A stretch of DNA of 64,000 nt from Liolophura sinensis (taxonomy: Eukaryota; Mollusca; Polyplacophora; Chitonida; Chitonidae). Of the stretch, positions 51,183 through 63,008 are shown piece after piece. The notes below the pieces were generated by a model. That model was not told the DNA's origin and searched no databases. It worked only from the letters and a program-made list of their open reading frames with translations. The first letter of the stretch is position 1. Each line of letters opens with the position of its first letter. The DNA lies in NCBI RefSeq assembly GCF_032854445.1, contig NC_088307.1:20038017-20102016 (forward strand), in the 5' to 3' direction. A program made the translations under genes and the position numbers.

Positions 51183-52438
51183 GTTTCCGATTTCATGTTA
51201 AACTATGAAGAAACTAATTAAAACAGTGGTAAACTGTTATATTTAGCCTTGTGTATTTTTTTTTCTCGCCTCGGTAAGATCAGTGAAATACGGACTTATA
51301 TGTAGATGCAATAGTTTCCAGTATGTCTGCAAAATTATTTGTAACAAGCGGTTTGCAGGATGGCAAAAGGTAGACAGAAAATGTATTTTTCCTTATTGAT
51401 CTTCACAATTTAAGTGTCACACAAAGTTATTTTGAAGCCGACCATGGTTGGTCAGTCTCGTTCATATCAGTTAAGCCACCGCTAGCCATGTGAAGAAACA
51501 CCATCTGCTCATTTCATTTTGATCCACTTGAGTCATTGCTTTTATATTTTGTGATGGCAAATCAGCTTTGTTTTTAACACTTATTTGTGTCTAGAAGACT
51601 TCCACTCATGACCATGCTGCTGTTGGATCTGAAGAAATAATTGTAATTTAGTTGATGGCAATTTGATTGTTTTTTTTGTGCCATATGCAAGAATATCATT
51701 TGTAAGGACCCCAGCCAGCTTCATGGTAGGAGGAAACTGAGAAAAGCCACTAATTGGCAATTAAGGGGCATTTAATTGGCAATTAAGGGGAAAACCCAAG
51801 GGCCAAATAGCCTTGTGTCAGAAAGAGAAGTTTGCAATGATTTCAGGATCAGTGTTCAAGAAATCATGCAATGTGTGCCTTTGGACTTGGTTATCTCCCC
51901 TTGTTCGACTTGGACAGCAATGATGAAGCTGAAACAACTCGTTAAAACATTGGCCTTTTTGCTGAATTTATGCGAAAAAAATTGGTAAACTGATACCCGT
52001 GACAGGATGGGAAACTATAATGTGTTGTCTGTAACCCTCATAGCGGAGGAGGCATTAGTGACAGGTTGCCCTAATGTATGCTGTATTTCACCCTAAGTTT
52101 GGTAGGTAAAAATGCAATTTCAGAAGCACACCTGAGCCTTAAAATGATACTTTTGATGCCAAAACATACATTTTTCTGATGAGAAATTAATAAGCATCAC
52201 TAATAAAACTCTTTAATGGCCCTTAAAGGTGAGTGAATTATTCAGCATCAATCAAAATATCGTTTGAAAACTGTTAAACTTTAGGTTAAATACACAGGGC
52301 TCGTATTACACTGCCTTGAAAATCGCCACCAGGAATTCCAGGTTTTGAATCGACTTGAAAAATGAACAAATGGTCCGGTCTCCTTGAAAACGAAATTTCT
52401 AACCACGTGCTTCCAGAATATTGTGCCAGTATAAATCG

Positions 52439-52710
52439 GGGCCTCCGTGGCTCAGTTTGTTAAAGCGCTAGCGCAGCGTAATGGCCTAGGAGTCACTCAC
52501 CAATGCGGTCGCTGTGAGTTCAAGTCCAGCTCATGCTGGCTTCCTCTCCGGCTGTACGTGAGAAGGTCTTCCAGCAACGTGCGGATCGTCGTGGGTTTCC
52601 CCCGGGCTCTGCCCGGTTTCCACCCACCATAATGCTGGCCGCCGTCGTATAAGTGAAATATTCTTGAGTACGGCGTAAAACACCAATCAGAAAAAAAAAA
52701 AAAAAAAAAA
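52439..52710 (+). repeat. SINE family 1, full length, best reference copy
   Basis: GGCCTCCGTGGCTCAGTTTG head with A box, GTTAAAGCGCTAGCGCAGCG, GTGAGTTCAAGTCCAGCTCA (B box), CCGGCTGTACGTGAGAAGGT, CGTGGGTTTCCCCCGGGCTC, CACCCACCATAATGCTGGCC, ATTCTTGAGTACGGCGTAAA, CACCAATCAG and about 20 A. The 10-bp GTATAAATCG is repeated exactly at 52429-52438 and 52711-52720. The exact duplication and pure A tail suggest a recent insertion. Confidence 0.95.
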
Positions 52711-53520
52711 GTATAAATCGACCTGATCAGGTTACAATAGGGCTACATGTGGTGTCATAATCAGGCGTCTTGGGTAAGATGCTTCAGTGGCCACAGCACT
52801 TTGGTGCATAAATTCGTCCAGTCACGCGTATACACTGCTGCAGTATGACCGAAATAATGTGTGTTACATACAGCGTTGAACCCAAAGCATCCATTCGCTG
52901 CTTACTTTTCCGTATGATACATTCCTAATTTCCCCAAAAAATATCTTGAAAAATGCACCTACCTTGAAAAAACCTTAAAAAATGAGATGTAAGTTGAGCA
53001 CGAACCCTGAATACAGTGTGTAAGTATTTGTGTAACTAGGTGTGTCTTCAGCATGTTTATTCAGCGATGCAGCACTAAAATGTTCCACTATGAGCAGTGG
53101 TAGCTCTGCAAATTATTTGGCCATTGTCCAAGCTTAGCTACCAAATTCAGGCTAAACTTGGCTTGATGTCAATAGACCAGGTATATGTGATATCAAGCCA
53201 GGTTGATTGCAGGAAATGTGATTTTGTAATGTAAAACTTGGACATTTCGATTTATTTATTTATCTATGGTGTTTTATGCAGTACTCGAAGAGTATTTCAC
53301 ATATATGATGACAGCTTCAACATTTTGAAGACGGCACAATCGTGAATGACCAAGCCCCAGGTTCGTGCATGGAAGAGTACAAATCTGTATTTTTGAAAGC
53401 TTAAGCAGTGAAGAATAAAATAGATCTCACAGTTAGGACATTGAGGCGTAGAACTCTCGAGACTGCCAGCACTCACCCACGACTAAGTTGTTCTTTTTGC
53501 CTGATTCTAAGAGGAGAGAC

Positions 53521-53863
53521 CCCGGCCCGATAGCACACCTGGTAGAGCATCCGCTTCTGGAGCGGTAGATTCAGGATCAATCCTGGGTTGAGTCACACCT
53601 AAGACCTTAAAAGAGGAAGTAGTAACTTTTTAGCTTGGCATTTAGCATGAAGGGGATGGTGCAACGACTGGTTGACCCGTATTAGTATAACGGCTCGGGC
53701 GGGGCGCCTTACTTGCCTTCGGTAAGGCGTCTCAGCCAAGCAGCACTAGATGAAAGAGCGGTGGAAATCCGTCCTGCAACAATGAGGCACTTTACATGCG
53801 CTCTAAAGATTCCATCGTCCTTGTATGAGTTAAGTACGACGCTAAACCACAAGCACTAACTCA
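53521..53863 (+). repeat. SINE family 2, full length
   Basis: CCCGGCCCGATAGCACACCT + GGTAGAGCATCCGCTTCTGG head, GGATCAATCCTGGGTTGAGT, TGAAGGGGATGGTGCAACGA, GCGGTGGAAATCCGTCCTGC and AGTACGACGCTAAACCACAA. CTGATTCTA recurs at 53501-53509 and 53864-53872, an imperfectly placed target duplication. Confidence 0.9.
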
Positions 53864-54094
53864 CTGATTCTAGGAGTGTTGATGATACCAGAAGGGTCGT
53901 TTGAGGTTTGTTTTGGCAGGCAGATTATATTTCTACAGGAAAAAAAAACAACACATTTTTCTTTGTAAAATTTCAGATATGTATTTGTTATTTTTCACAC
54001 AACAGTATTAAAAAGCTACATTAAACCTCAAGGTAAGTGAACAGTGAGAAGATCTGTGAACATGATAAATTAGTGTCTCCCAATCGAAACATGA

Positions 54095-54330
54095 ATCAGA
54101 ATAGCTAGTGTGACCACCTCAAAGTCAAGAGACTAGGATCGAACCCAGGTCAGGTCATACCAAAGTATTGGTATATTATTGCTGCTTCGCTTGGCATTCA
54201 GCATTGAGAGGTTAGAGCAAGGAAATAGGACTGGTTGGCCCGGTGTCAGTATAACGTGACTGGGTGGGGTGTCGGGTCTGGTGTCTTCGGTGCTCAGCGG
54301 CAGCAGCGCTTTGGCGTCATGACTTCAGGT
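54095..54330 (+). repeat. SINE family 2 relative, diverged
   Basis: AGACTAGGATCGAACCCAGG, GCTGCTTCGCTTGGCATTCA + GCATTGAGAGGTTAGAGCAA, GACTGGTTGGCCCGGTGTCA and TAACGTGACTGGGTGGGGTG follow the family 2 order with many changes. Either an old copy or a subfamily. Confidence 0.6.
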
Positions 54331-54759
54331 GAACCTAATACACGCCCAAACAAATATACTCCTACCTACATAGTAGATACAGGGTATGTATTGGCAATCC
54401 AGTTATCATCACAACCGTGAAAATTGCTGACAGCATCTCCTCTGTATTTATGTATTTACCATGAAAAAATAGCCATCAGTAGATAGCAAAACTCCCCAGG
54501 GCTTTTAGTAGAAAGACATTATGATGTCACCCCATGCATGCACTGTGCAGTATAGGCTTATTAAAGATAGGGTCAGATTTGTTTACAAGGTGGTGTGGTT
54601 GTATTTATTCATTTGATACATGTTTTACGCCGTTTTATGTCCAGAATGATATACGACTATCATGTCTCCTATCTCATTAGTTAAAGTAGATTAACATAAT
54701 TTTCATGTCATCTTGCACTCAGAATTCATGTTCAAAGATACGATATTAAAAATTTTGAG

Positions 54760-54935
54760 AAGGCCGACGTGGTTAACGCATCAGCGTGGCACAATGACAT
54801 AGGACCGTCTCATGAATGTGGTCGCTGTGAGTTCAAGTCCAGCTCATGCTGGTTTCTGCTCCGGCTGTACAGGGGAAGGTCTGCCAGCAATCTGCGGATG
54901 GTCGTAGGTTTATAAGTAAGTGAATAAATAAATGA
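54760..54935 (+). repeat. SINE family 1, 3' truncated or deleted
   Basis: GGCCGACGTGGTTAACGCAT, CGCTGTGAGTTCAAGTCCAG and CTGCGGATGGTCGTAGGTTT, then a jump to TATAAGTAAGTGAATAAATA, so the middle 3' part is deleted. Confidence 0.8.
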
Positions 54936-56264
54936 AAATTTGACCGCAAGAAAGAAAGGCCAACCCATACAGAGCTGCTTAGTCATAGCTAAAAATGCAA
55001 GTTAACAAAACAGATAGATTTTCGACCACTCAGGTGGTCTATGTTTATTACATAAATAAGCAAACTGATACGATTATGCTTTGTGTACGTGCATGTACGC
55101 GTAAAACAAGCTTAAAGCATAGAATTTTCTGTTCATCAATCAACTGAAATGGCTCAACAAAAATAGAGACCTGCTGCCATAAATATATTTTCAAACATAC
55201 AAATCAATACAATATGTGTAGGCTTCTCAAGCTAAACACCGCACAAAAAGGTATGTACACAAGGGGTCGGTACAAAAATGAACAGAAAGAATACGATGCG
55301 ACAAGAACGCATTTTCCATTAACATACGTTACATTTTTGGACATGAAGTAGATCCAGTGGTAGGTTGTAATTGATGGCTAGTAACATGTAAAATGACCGA
55401 TCAAATGGTTAACTTAAGGAGTATTTTTGTTCATCAGATTACATCCATTTTATTTTGTGTTTAATGGACTGCCCAAAAAATCCAAAAACAGAATAAAATT
55501 AAAATTGAAACTTCTTATTTTGACTAATTTTGACATTTTTATGTTTTTTCCTGTTTCAAGGCTTTCCAATTATGTCTTCAACAAACTGCAGGCATTTTAG
55601 ACTTTTTATTTTTATACCCTTCTCTGACTTTCGAAAGAGATTTATCTTATCCACGAAACAGATTAGACTGGTGTGCCTTGGCTTAACATGTCAGAAAAAA
55701 AAAAATTAACTATTAAACAAATTTTCTTCAATCTTCATAGTACCTTGGAAAAATATCTACATGATCAATGTAGCTCCTGCAGAACCCTCACTCTTGAAAA
55801 ACATCAATAAATTAACAGAAATAAAAAAAAAGTTATATCATGTTCTCCCTGACGAACATCAACATACCGATTGGTCTCCAATGACTGATATTACTCATTC
55901 AGTCATAGGTTGGTAAACATGTTAGTAGGAATTTTGAAAATCTCACAACACCTACAACAGAATCTGTCAGACTAAAACAGACAAATTAGACCAAATTTTG
56001 CCCTACAAGATATTAGCATACACTGATCTTCTATACTATCAAAAATTAAACAAGCATATACAATGATATGAATACTGATTTTCTTACTGGACGTGTTAGG
56101 CCTATGAAATAGTGTGTGGAGTAGACAGAACAGATTGCCTGGAAATTACAGTTTAGCCTTAAATGACATATACTGAAAAAATGGTTAAGAAATGGAATTG
56201 GTAAGGTGTGCACAGTGATGAGTGATGCAAAATGTATATATCCAAAATTTTTACATTTATTGCA

Positions 56265-56517
56265 TTTTATTTATGTAATTCAATGATTGGAGTTTTATGC
56301 CGTACTCAAATGTATTTCACTTGCACAACAGCCAGCATTATGGTGGGAAGAAATCAAACAGAGAACACGGGAAATTCCTGACCATCGGCAGGTAGCTGGA
56401 AGACCGTCTCATGTACGACCAGAGAAGAAGCCTGCATGAGCCGGATTTGAATTTACAAAGGTCGCATTAGTGAGAGGCTCCTGGGTCAGCATGCTAACAA
56501 CTAGGCCATGGGGGCTG
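56265..56517 (-). repeat. SINE family 1, antisense
   Basis: TTTATTTATGTAATTCAATG, GCCAGCATTATGGTGGGAAG, CCATCGGCAGGTAGCTGGAA, GAGAAGAAGCCTGCATGAGC, TAGTGAGAGGCTCCTGGGTC and AGGCCATGGGGGCTGCATG form a tail-to-head antisense copy. Confidence 0.88.
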
Positions 56518-57296
56518 CATGTATTTTGTAGGCTCTCCCTGTAAATGTGCCCCTAGAAAAGATATTGCATTTCACCTAAAAATTCACCTAAATGCTACCT
56601 GAAAAATGCATTTTTAGGGGTTATATTATTCCTATTAATGGTCTTTATATTTCTACCCCGACATTAGGTGCTTTTAGGATATCATCTTACCAAATACAAA
56701 AAACGAAGCCCAAAACACATCTCCACGATGGATAGAACTTTCAGAATCATGCACATTAAGTAACTTATTCCTGGACAAAATTTTCAGTCAAGCACATTGA
56801 TGACTGAAAATAATATTTATATTAATACAACAGATCAAAGCTCATATCTATGAAGCAACTTAAGAGTTAAGTCTTAAATTACAAGTGATTTAGTGATTTC
56901 ATAACCGGAAGGAATTCAAATTGTGGTTGGTACATTGTTTTTGTAGTAAAGAATCATTGAACAAATTTTAAACTTCCTAGAGAAAATTATTTTGTTTGCA
57001 GCTGGGTTTGAATTCTTGACTTCAATCTGAAGACATTTGATAAATATGGGGCCTGGTGTTAACACAGACATCGGTCTTAATCCCAGCCTTCCCAGACCAA
57101 ATATACATGTACCGATACGTACAAAATTTAGATTGGTTCCTGGACTTACGTTCCTGGACTTACGATCCTGGTAGAGACAGTTTTTCACACATATATGAAG
57201 CACTAAAACAATCTGCCCATGTCAGTATGACCATGGCACTAAATTTGGCATACTGCAATTTTGTAGTTTTTGTTTTTGGTACAACATTATTAAATT

Positions 57297-57505
57297 TATT
57301 TATTTAATCAAGATTATTTCACTAATACACATACACCATGGCAGCCAGTATTATGGTGGGTGGAAACCGGACAGAGTCTGGGGGAAACCCATGACAATCC
57401 CCATGTACTAGTGAAGAGCAAGCCAGCATCAGCTGGACTTTTGAGTGTCGCCCGAGTCATTGTGCCGTGCTGGAATGCTAACCACTCGGCCATGGATGCC
57501 CTATA
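57297..57505 (-). repeat. SINE family 1, antisense, internally deleted
   Basis: TTTATTTATTTAATCAAGAT, CATGGCAGCCAGTATTATGG, GGAAACCGGACAGAGTCTGG, CCAGCATCAGCTGGACTTTT and GGAATGCTAACCACTCGGCC. Part of the interior is missing. Confidence 0.8.
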
Positions 57506-59045
57506 TTATTGGAAAAGACAATTTTTCACGCATCCTAAAGCCTTCTGCGCAGGTCAGCATTACCAATGCTCAAATCTGCATGCTTTACTTATGGGGCCAA
57601 TCTGTCTGTCTATGGCAGAATGCAAAAGCGTAGATACTCCAAAAAGTCATCCAAGTAGCTGGTATATATACACAGTGCAGTTATACAAACAAACAACAGG
57701 AGGCTCAGCAGATTTAGACTGATGAATGATTTAGTGGATGTAGCCAATGAAAGAAGGCTGTGGAGCTGGTGAAGGGGAGTGGGGGGGGGGGGGAGGAGGG
57801 CTGGAAGTAGAAGGGAATTCTATAGACACTGAAAATCTATATGGTTGTTAAAAGAAATAGCCTTTCATTGTAACGAGGCAATAAAACTGGCAGCAGAATA
57901 TGCTAATAAGATTAGAGGATCATCCTTTTCCTAAATTAATATGATGCTAAAGCTCCATAAATAACCTTTGCAGCTAGCCTTTCTTTCTGTATATATGATG
58001 AAAGGTTGAGTAATCAGTGAAGGCATTAAAAAGAAATAGACAAATAACAATTTATGTTTAACATGCTTTCATGGTAACAGGCAAATCATACAACATGCAG
58101 TCCATGTACCTTAGCCAACCCACCCAACAACATTTTTGAAGCAGCACGACTCATTAAATGTTCAGTGATAAAAGAAATATTTCAAGTTTTCACTGAACAC
58201 TTCAGTCATTTATAATGACAACAGAGTAAAAGACAGACTAGCAGTCTAATAACAATATTCCTTGATTGGAAAATTTTATAAATATTACGGAATAGTTAAG
58301 AAGTTGACAGAATTACTGCCAAGCTCTAAGTACAATAAATAAAACTGGGTATTCTTCACTTCAACATCCTAAAAAACAAAAAGAAATTAAAAAAAAAAAA
58401 TTTAAAAATTCATGTAACAAATTAAAATGTGACATTCTATGCTTGTTTCAGTTTTCTGGAAGATCTGGTCATCAAGTATCAACACTAGCTACATGAATCC
58501 AATTTTATAACACAGGATATTGTTCACTTAACAGACTTTACAAAAAAGGTGAAAATTCAAACGGCAATGATCATTATATTCATGAATAAACACTATGATT
58601 TTTCTTTCTTTTTTTTGACAAGCTTATATTTTGCTCAATACTTCACACAAACAAGGCAGTTGCTAATATTATACCTGGATTGTCTCACAGAATAATCAAC
58701 TGGTTTTATATTAGTGTAACAGTTTGTCATTTATAAGATTAGTTGTCTAGACTATGAGAGTAGTTCCCCTTTGTAGTGCTTTTCTGTGTTGAAAGTACCA
58801 ACAACGCTCTCAGGAATGTCAGCTTTCTTGTGCTCGGTTTTGTTCCCAGGAACTATGAAATATCAAGATAATGTATTCAAATGCCACATGAAATGAATTT
58901 GTCCATCTCTATCCATTCAGGCCTTAACCCACACACACCCTACCCCCAACCCCTCTCCTTGCATTACAACCGGTGTGACAAGAAGATTAAATTTCAACAC
59001 GTTCAATGTGTCTAGGTTTTGCATATTCGGACTCGCATTCGCATA

Positions 59046-60311
59046 TCACACATAAATGTCCATGATGGTTTTGATTCTTGTTCTACAAAGCGGACACACT
59101 CTGTTGTCGATAAAATGAGCACGGGCAATCTGATTGGCGCACTGCAAGCAGAGACAGAGATGTCGACATGGCAGAATTAGCACACTTTTCTGCCGATCCT
59201 GACAAACAACACAAGCGCGTTTGTCTTTCTCACGTTCGACCTCTAGTTCCAAGTCCTCTCTACTCATGCTTGCTTTCTCTTCAGCACTTAGGGTTGGCGT
59301 TTCTGTGCGCTGGCGCAAACCACAGCGACTGAGGGCACGTGTGATCGGGTTCATTGGCGGCAGCTGAATGTCGATCTCTTGGTCACTGTCGTAGTTGCTG
59401 TTGCTGTCATTGCTATCGTTTACATCGCTCCCTGATTCGTCGCTTTCGCCTCCTCTCGTCATCACACTGTCAGCGTCATCGTTTTCATTGCTAACATCAG
59501 ACTCGCTGTCCAAAAATTCTTCATCTGAATCATTGACAATAATATTAGCCATCCTCCTAGTACCTCCAACAAAAGGCAATGTCAGTCCATGACTCTGCAT
59601 GTAACGGAACATTCGAGGCAGATTGTTGAGCACCAGGTAAAAAAACAAACACACAACAACGCCGATGTAAGCCTCCTTCTGAATATTAGGGAAGACTTCT
59701 AGGAAGACGTACCTAGCATCGTTCTTCAGGTCGCGGATTTTACCAAATACAAAATCCACCAATGAGTGACTCACATGCTTTATTGTCCCAACAACACCGT
59801 TCCATGTTGACAAGCAAATTGTCTCCACACTTTCACCCAAAACAGCGAATCCTTTGACAGTGTTGTTAAACACCCCGCTGACTAATCCTTTCCCGTACAG
59901 CCAAGTTGTCCCACAGCTGCCCGCCACATCAATTAATGTCTGACTTATCGTTTTCACCGTCAGTACCAAACAGCTCCACAGGGTCAGCGCAATAAACTCA
60001 ACAGCCGAAAGTACAAAGGTTAAGGCATGCCACAATAGGAGAATAAATTTCCACAGCAGCATCAGAAAAGAACGGATGCAGAAAACCAATTCCAGGAAAA
60101 ACTCGCCTATGTTTGACAAGATGTCGGCGATCAGGAACCACGTTTCCTGCAGGATGCTGGAGCCTGTACAGACAACAATAGACATGCATTCAAACAGTGA
60201 TGACAGCAAATGGAAATTGAACAGTGCTACAGTGTGGATCAACAATCCAAAATTCTTGACTCCATCCACCACCCCATGAAAACATGTTAAAAGGAAATCA
60301 AGAACTGCCAT
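59046..60311 (-). CDS. RNF26: RNF26-like multi-span RING E3 ubiquitin ligase
   Basis: A single coding exon of 421 residues; human RNF26 is about 433. The N-terminal half (residues about 1-245) is hydrophobic with several membrane segments. A long acidic Ser/Asp/Glu/Asn linker (about 258-320) follows, then a charged helix-like segment and a C3HC4 RING: C367, C370, C382, H384, C388, C391, C406, C409. The protein ends DIYV, close to the NVYL end of RNF26, and the RING core LPCRHLCLC is diagnostic. Family knowledge: RNF26 is an ER-membrane E3 that positions endosomes through SQSTM1 and modifies STING. The start ATG at 60309-60311 gives the typical hydrophobic N-terminus (MAVLDFLL). It faces the second RING gene, 1.87 kb between starts. 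The intronless coding region matches what I recall for RNF26. Confidence 0.9.
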   Translation of the reverse strand: MAVLDFLLTCFHGVVDGVKNFGLLIHTVALFNFHLLSSLFECMSIVVCTGSSILQETWFLIADILSNIGEFFLELVFCIRSFLMLLWKFILLLWHALTFVLSAVEFIALTLWSCLVLTVKTISQTLIDVAGSCGTTWLYGKGLVSGVFNNTVKGFAVLGESVETICLSTWNGVVGTIKHVSHSLVDFVFGKIRDLKNDARYVFLEVFPNIQKEAYIGVVVCLFFYLVLNNLPRMFRYMQSHGLTLPFVGGTRRMANIIVNDSDEEFLDSESDVSNENDDADSVMTRGGESDESGSDVNDSNDSNSNYDSDQEIDIQLPPMNPITRALSRCGLRQRTETPTLSAEEKASMSREDLELEVEREKDKRACVVCQDRQKSVLILPCRHLCLCLQCANQIARAHFIDNRVCPLCRTRIKTIMDIYV

Positions 60312-62177
60312 GGCGAGATAGCGTCAACCCCATGGAATCTGTGCCTGGTCACCACATCTCAGTTTGCAGATAGTCTTCTAGGTAGTGCATGGCACCTGGG
60401 TCTAGACAGGTCTCCCACCTGGTTCTTCAACTATACCAACTGTAGACTCCATTATCATATGGCTGAAACATATCCAAGACATACATAAATTTATTTAAAT
60501 CTCTACACAGTTTATTTTAAGGGTGGAACTATGAAGTAAACTGTACACCACAAGCCTTTGACAAGTTATGGTCCAATTTTCCCACCTGTGACATGTGTAA
60601 TGTACAGTTACAAACACCATATTGGAAAAACACAAGTGATCAAATGTTAGACTTCACAAAACTCATCCACATGAGAGTCATTAATACATTATTATCACCA
60701 AAGTCCCTTGTACAAATTCCATGTCCACAGCTGAGTTTGAAATTGAACCATGCGATTTTTAGGGACTGAAATATATTTAGAACCTTAACCCAATGACCCC
60801 TGCCATCTCTCAAGGGAGCATATTTTGAAAAACACAATGTATACGGTACCCCAAAGCTATGATATTACCGACAGGCATAGCCTAAATCTGTTCATTTCCG
60901 AGCAATCATGATGGGTATATAACCTAATCAAACGAAACAGACATTACACTACCTAACAGACTAGGAATACTTGAGTCAGAATTTTGAAGTAGCTTATCAC
61001 GATGAATTATTGTTAAACTTTGCGCGAATAAGCCAGTTTGGGCTCATGACAGGTCAACAAGCAACATAGTCTGTGTTGTTGTTGTTGTTATGTTGTGGTT
61101 TGTTTTAATCAAACACAAAGGCACGTGGTGGTAATTTCACCGCGGTTCTATCTTAAGTTTTAAACTGTCCTCGAAATGGTACTGGTAATCTCGCACATAA
61201 TTTATCTTACTATTCAACCAAACTCACCATCAAATCATTATTAACTCAACAAGTGCTGTCGTTGTTCATGTGCATAGACATGACGATTAAGGACATTTCA
61301 AAACTGGGACAGTCATAGCGTGGGGTAGATTTTGCAAAGGGGCTTATTCTCAGCCGCACATGGAAATCTAAACTAATGGGAACAACTTTTCGATGCGTTG
61401 TCACAGAAACTTTTGCATGGCTAATATGTTTAGTATATTCCCTACCTATATACTGCATTCACTATACAGGTACATAGTAGGCAGGTAGTGTGATAATGAA
61501 CTCTTGTGGGGCATGTCAGTATGGGGGGTCTTCATCTGTAAAGCTAATAACTTAACGCTTTGTTAAACCATGGAGGTAAATTCTACCTCCACGGTTAGAC
61601 ATACAAAGGATTCTCTACCCTGAGATATACTACATGTGCTAAGCTTTTGAAAGAAGGAAACAGTCGTAACTCTAAATGTCACTGTGGCCGAGGTAATGTC
61701 AAGGCGCTGATGATATTGTGCAGCGCTTAACCCTACTACGCACACGGCCACAAGCCACTCTCCTGTACCTGGCAGTTGTTATTGAATGCGAAAGCAGATT
61801 GGAAAAATTTCTCTCCATCTTTCTGAAATGGTTTTGTTAGCAAAATTGCCAAACTAGGAAAATATCTATTTGAAGTTGTATTTTAGGCCATGATTATGGT
61901 TCTTAAAGCTTCCACTTTAGATTTCCAGGGCGAAGTTATTACTGTCACCGATGCGTGGAGTAACAGCAAACAGAAACACGCCACCTGGCGGAAAGGGAAG
62001 GGTCTTCCTGGTGTTCAGGTTTCGTTTTCTGAGCAAGAGATTTAACTCTTTCATCAGTTGTAGATTTATTAGGTGCACAACTGTTACAGGATGACATACA
62101 AGGACACGTCAGTATGTTTTTTGACAGATTCTGTGTCAAGTTTTGATGTCTGACAACTGCCATACGTGACTGTCGCA
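60312..62177. other. Divergent intergenic region between the two RING genes
   Basis: Should hold both 5' UTRs and promoters. A third-repeat fragment lies near 60530-60620 and a GTTGTTGTTGTT tract near 61076. On the minus strand an acceptor-like site near 60400 suggests an RNF26-like 5' UTR intron. The 97-codon minus-strand open frame at 61945-62238 overlaps the second RING gene's start and has no domain, so I do not call it. Confidence 0.5.
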
Positions 62178-63008
62178 ATGGGTTGGAAAGTGCTGTTGTG
62201 GGTATGTTTCGGCGGACTATTTTACTATCGACACTCACCTGTGGTACAGTACATTCTACTGCGATCGTGTGAGTTTGGGCAATATTTAGCCGCTCTCACA
62301 TGTTTCGGAGTGAAGACGATCGCGGTGTTTGCCAGGAAAGCTGCTACAGTGTTGAATCATATCTCCCCCTACGTTATCGTACATCTCAAGAACTGGATTC
62401 AGGTATTTAGGTGGATTTGTCAACAGATTTTTCTCGGTGTTCTTGGATTGAAGTCCGCTTGGATAGTTTTCTTAAGTTGGACGTTGGTGTTGAGTGTTTT
62501 TTACCTATTTATAGCTCACAAAATTAGAAATTGGTGGTCGGGAAGAAGCCAGACAGAGAGAGGGCCAAATGTGGTCAATATAGACACCGTTCCAAATTTA
62601 GCTGCAAACAGAGACCAAAGGATTGACAGTAATATAGCTATGGGTTCCCAGGGTCTTGCCAGGCGAAGACCAATGCGCAACCTGGCAGGGGGAGACAACA
62701 GCATGCCTCATGATGTGCAGACCCAAAACCAGGAGCCACGTCTTCGAGGTGCTGAAAATGGCAGGCGACGTGCATCTCGGGAAGGAGGACATAGTGCGGA
62801 TGAAATAGCTTCTTTAACACAGAGGATTGAAGCCAGCCTTGATGCACGAAACTGTGTGGTGTGTTTTGAAAATGAGAAAAATACAGCTGTGTTTCCATGT
62901 GGGCATGCCCAAATGTGTTGCCAGTGTGCTCACGCGGTTCAAAAGTCAACCAATAGGTGCCCAATATGCCAGCATTGTATTGTGGAGATACGAACAGTAT
63001 TCATATAG
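62178..63008 (+). CDS. Small membrane RING (C3HC4) protein, RNF26-like architecture
   Basis: Single coding exon from ATG 62178-62180 to TAG, 276 residues. The in-frame upstream GTG at 62166 is not a likely eukaryotic start. N-terminal hydrophobic segments lie at residues about 4-20 and 34-60, with a strong span at about 88-113 (AWIVFLSWTLVLSVFYLFIA). A polar, Arg/Asn/Gln-rich linker (114-215) follows, then a C-terminal RING with C226, C229, C241, H243, C247, C250, C261, C264, ending RTVFI. The order membrane region, linker, extreme C-terminal RING matches RNF26, but the protein is about 145 residues shorter and the linker is not acidic. It is likely an E3 ligase of an internal membrane. A diverged RNF26 paralog or another membrane RING family are both possible. 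Confidence 0.85.
   Translation: MGWKVLLWVCFGGLFYYRHSPVVQYILLRSCEFGQYLAALTCFGVKTIAVFARKAATVLNHISPYVIVHLKNWIQVFRWICQQIFLGVLGLKSAWIVFLSWTLVLSVFYLFIAHKIRNWWSGRSQTERGPNVVNIDTVPNLAANRDQRIDSNIAMGSQGLARRRPMRNLAGGDNSMPHDVQTQNQEPRLRGAENGRRRASREGGHSADEIASLTQRIEASLDARNCVVCFENEKNTAVFPCGHAQMCCQCAHAVQKSTNRCPICQHCIVEIRTVFI

Larger units (their letters stand above)
51223..58860. other. Repeat-rich interval between RPL28 and the RNF26-like gene
   Basis: Contains SINE family 1 copies (52439, 54760, 56265 and 57297), SINE family 2 copies (53521 and about 54095), MITE group C relatives (52070 and 56560) and a G tract at 57779-57793. No exon with a recognisable product is seen. The 55.0-59.0 kb part is AT-rich and may include a long 3' UTR of the RNF26-like gene, but I cannot place its end. 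Confidence 0.55.

Noticed and set aside
51776-51988. 70-codon open frame downstream of RPL28
   Set aside because: No start context, domain or splice support; it lies in ordinary intergenic sequence.
61945-62238. 97-codon minus-strand frame upstream of the second RING gene
   Set aside because: It overlaps the start of a well-supported gene on the other strand and contains no recognisable domain.
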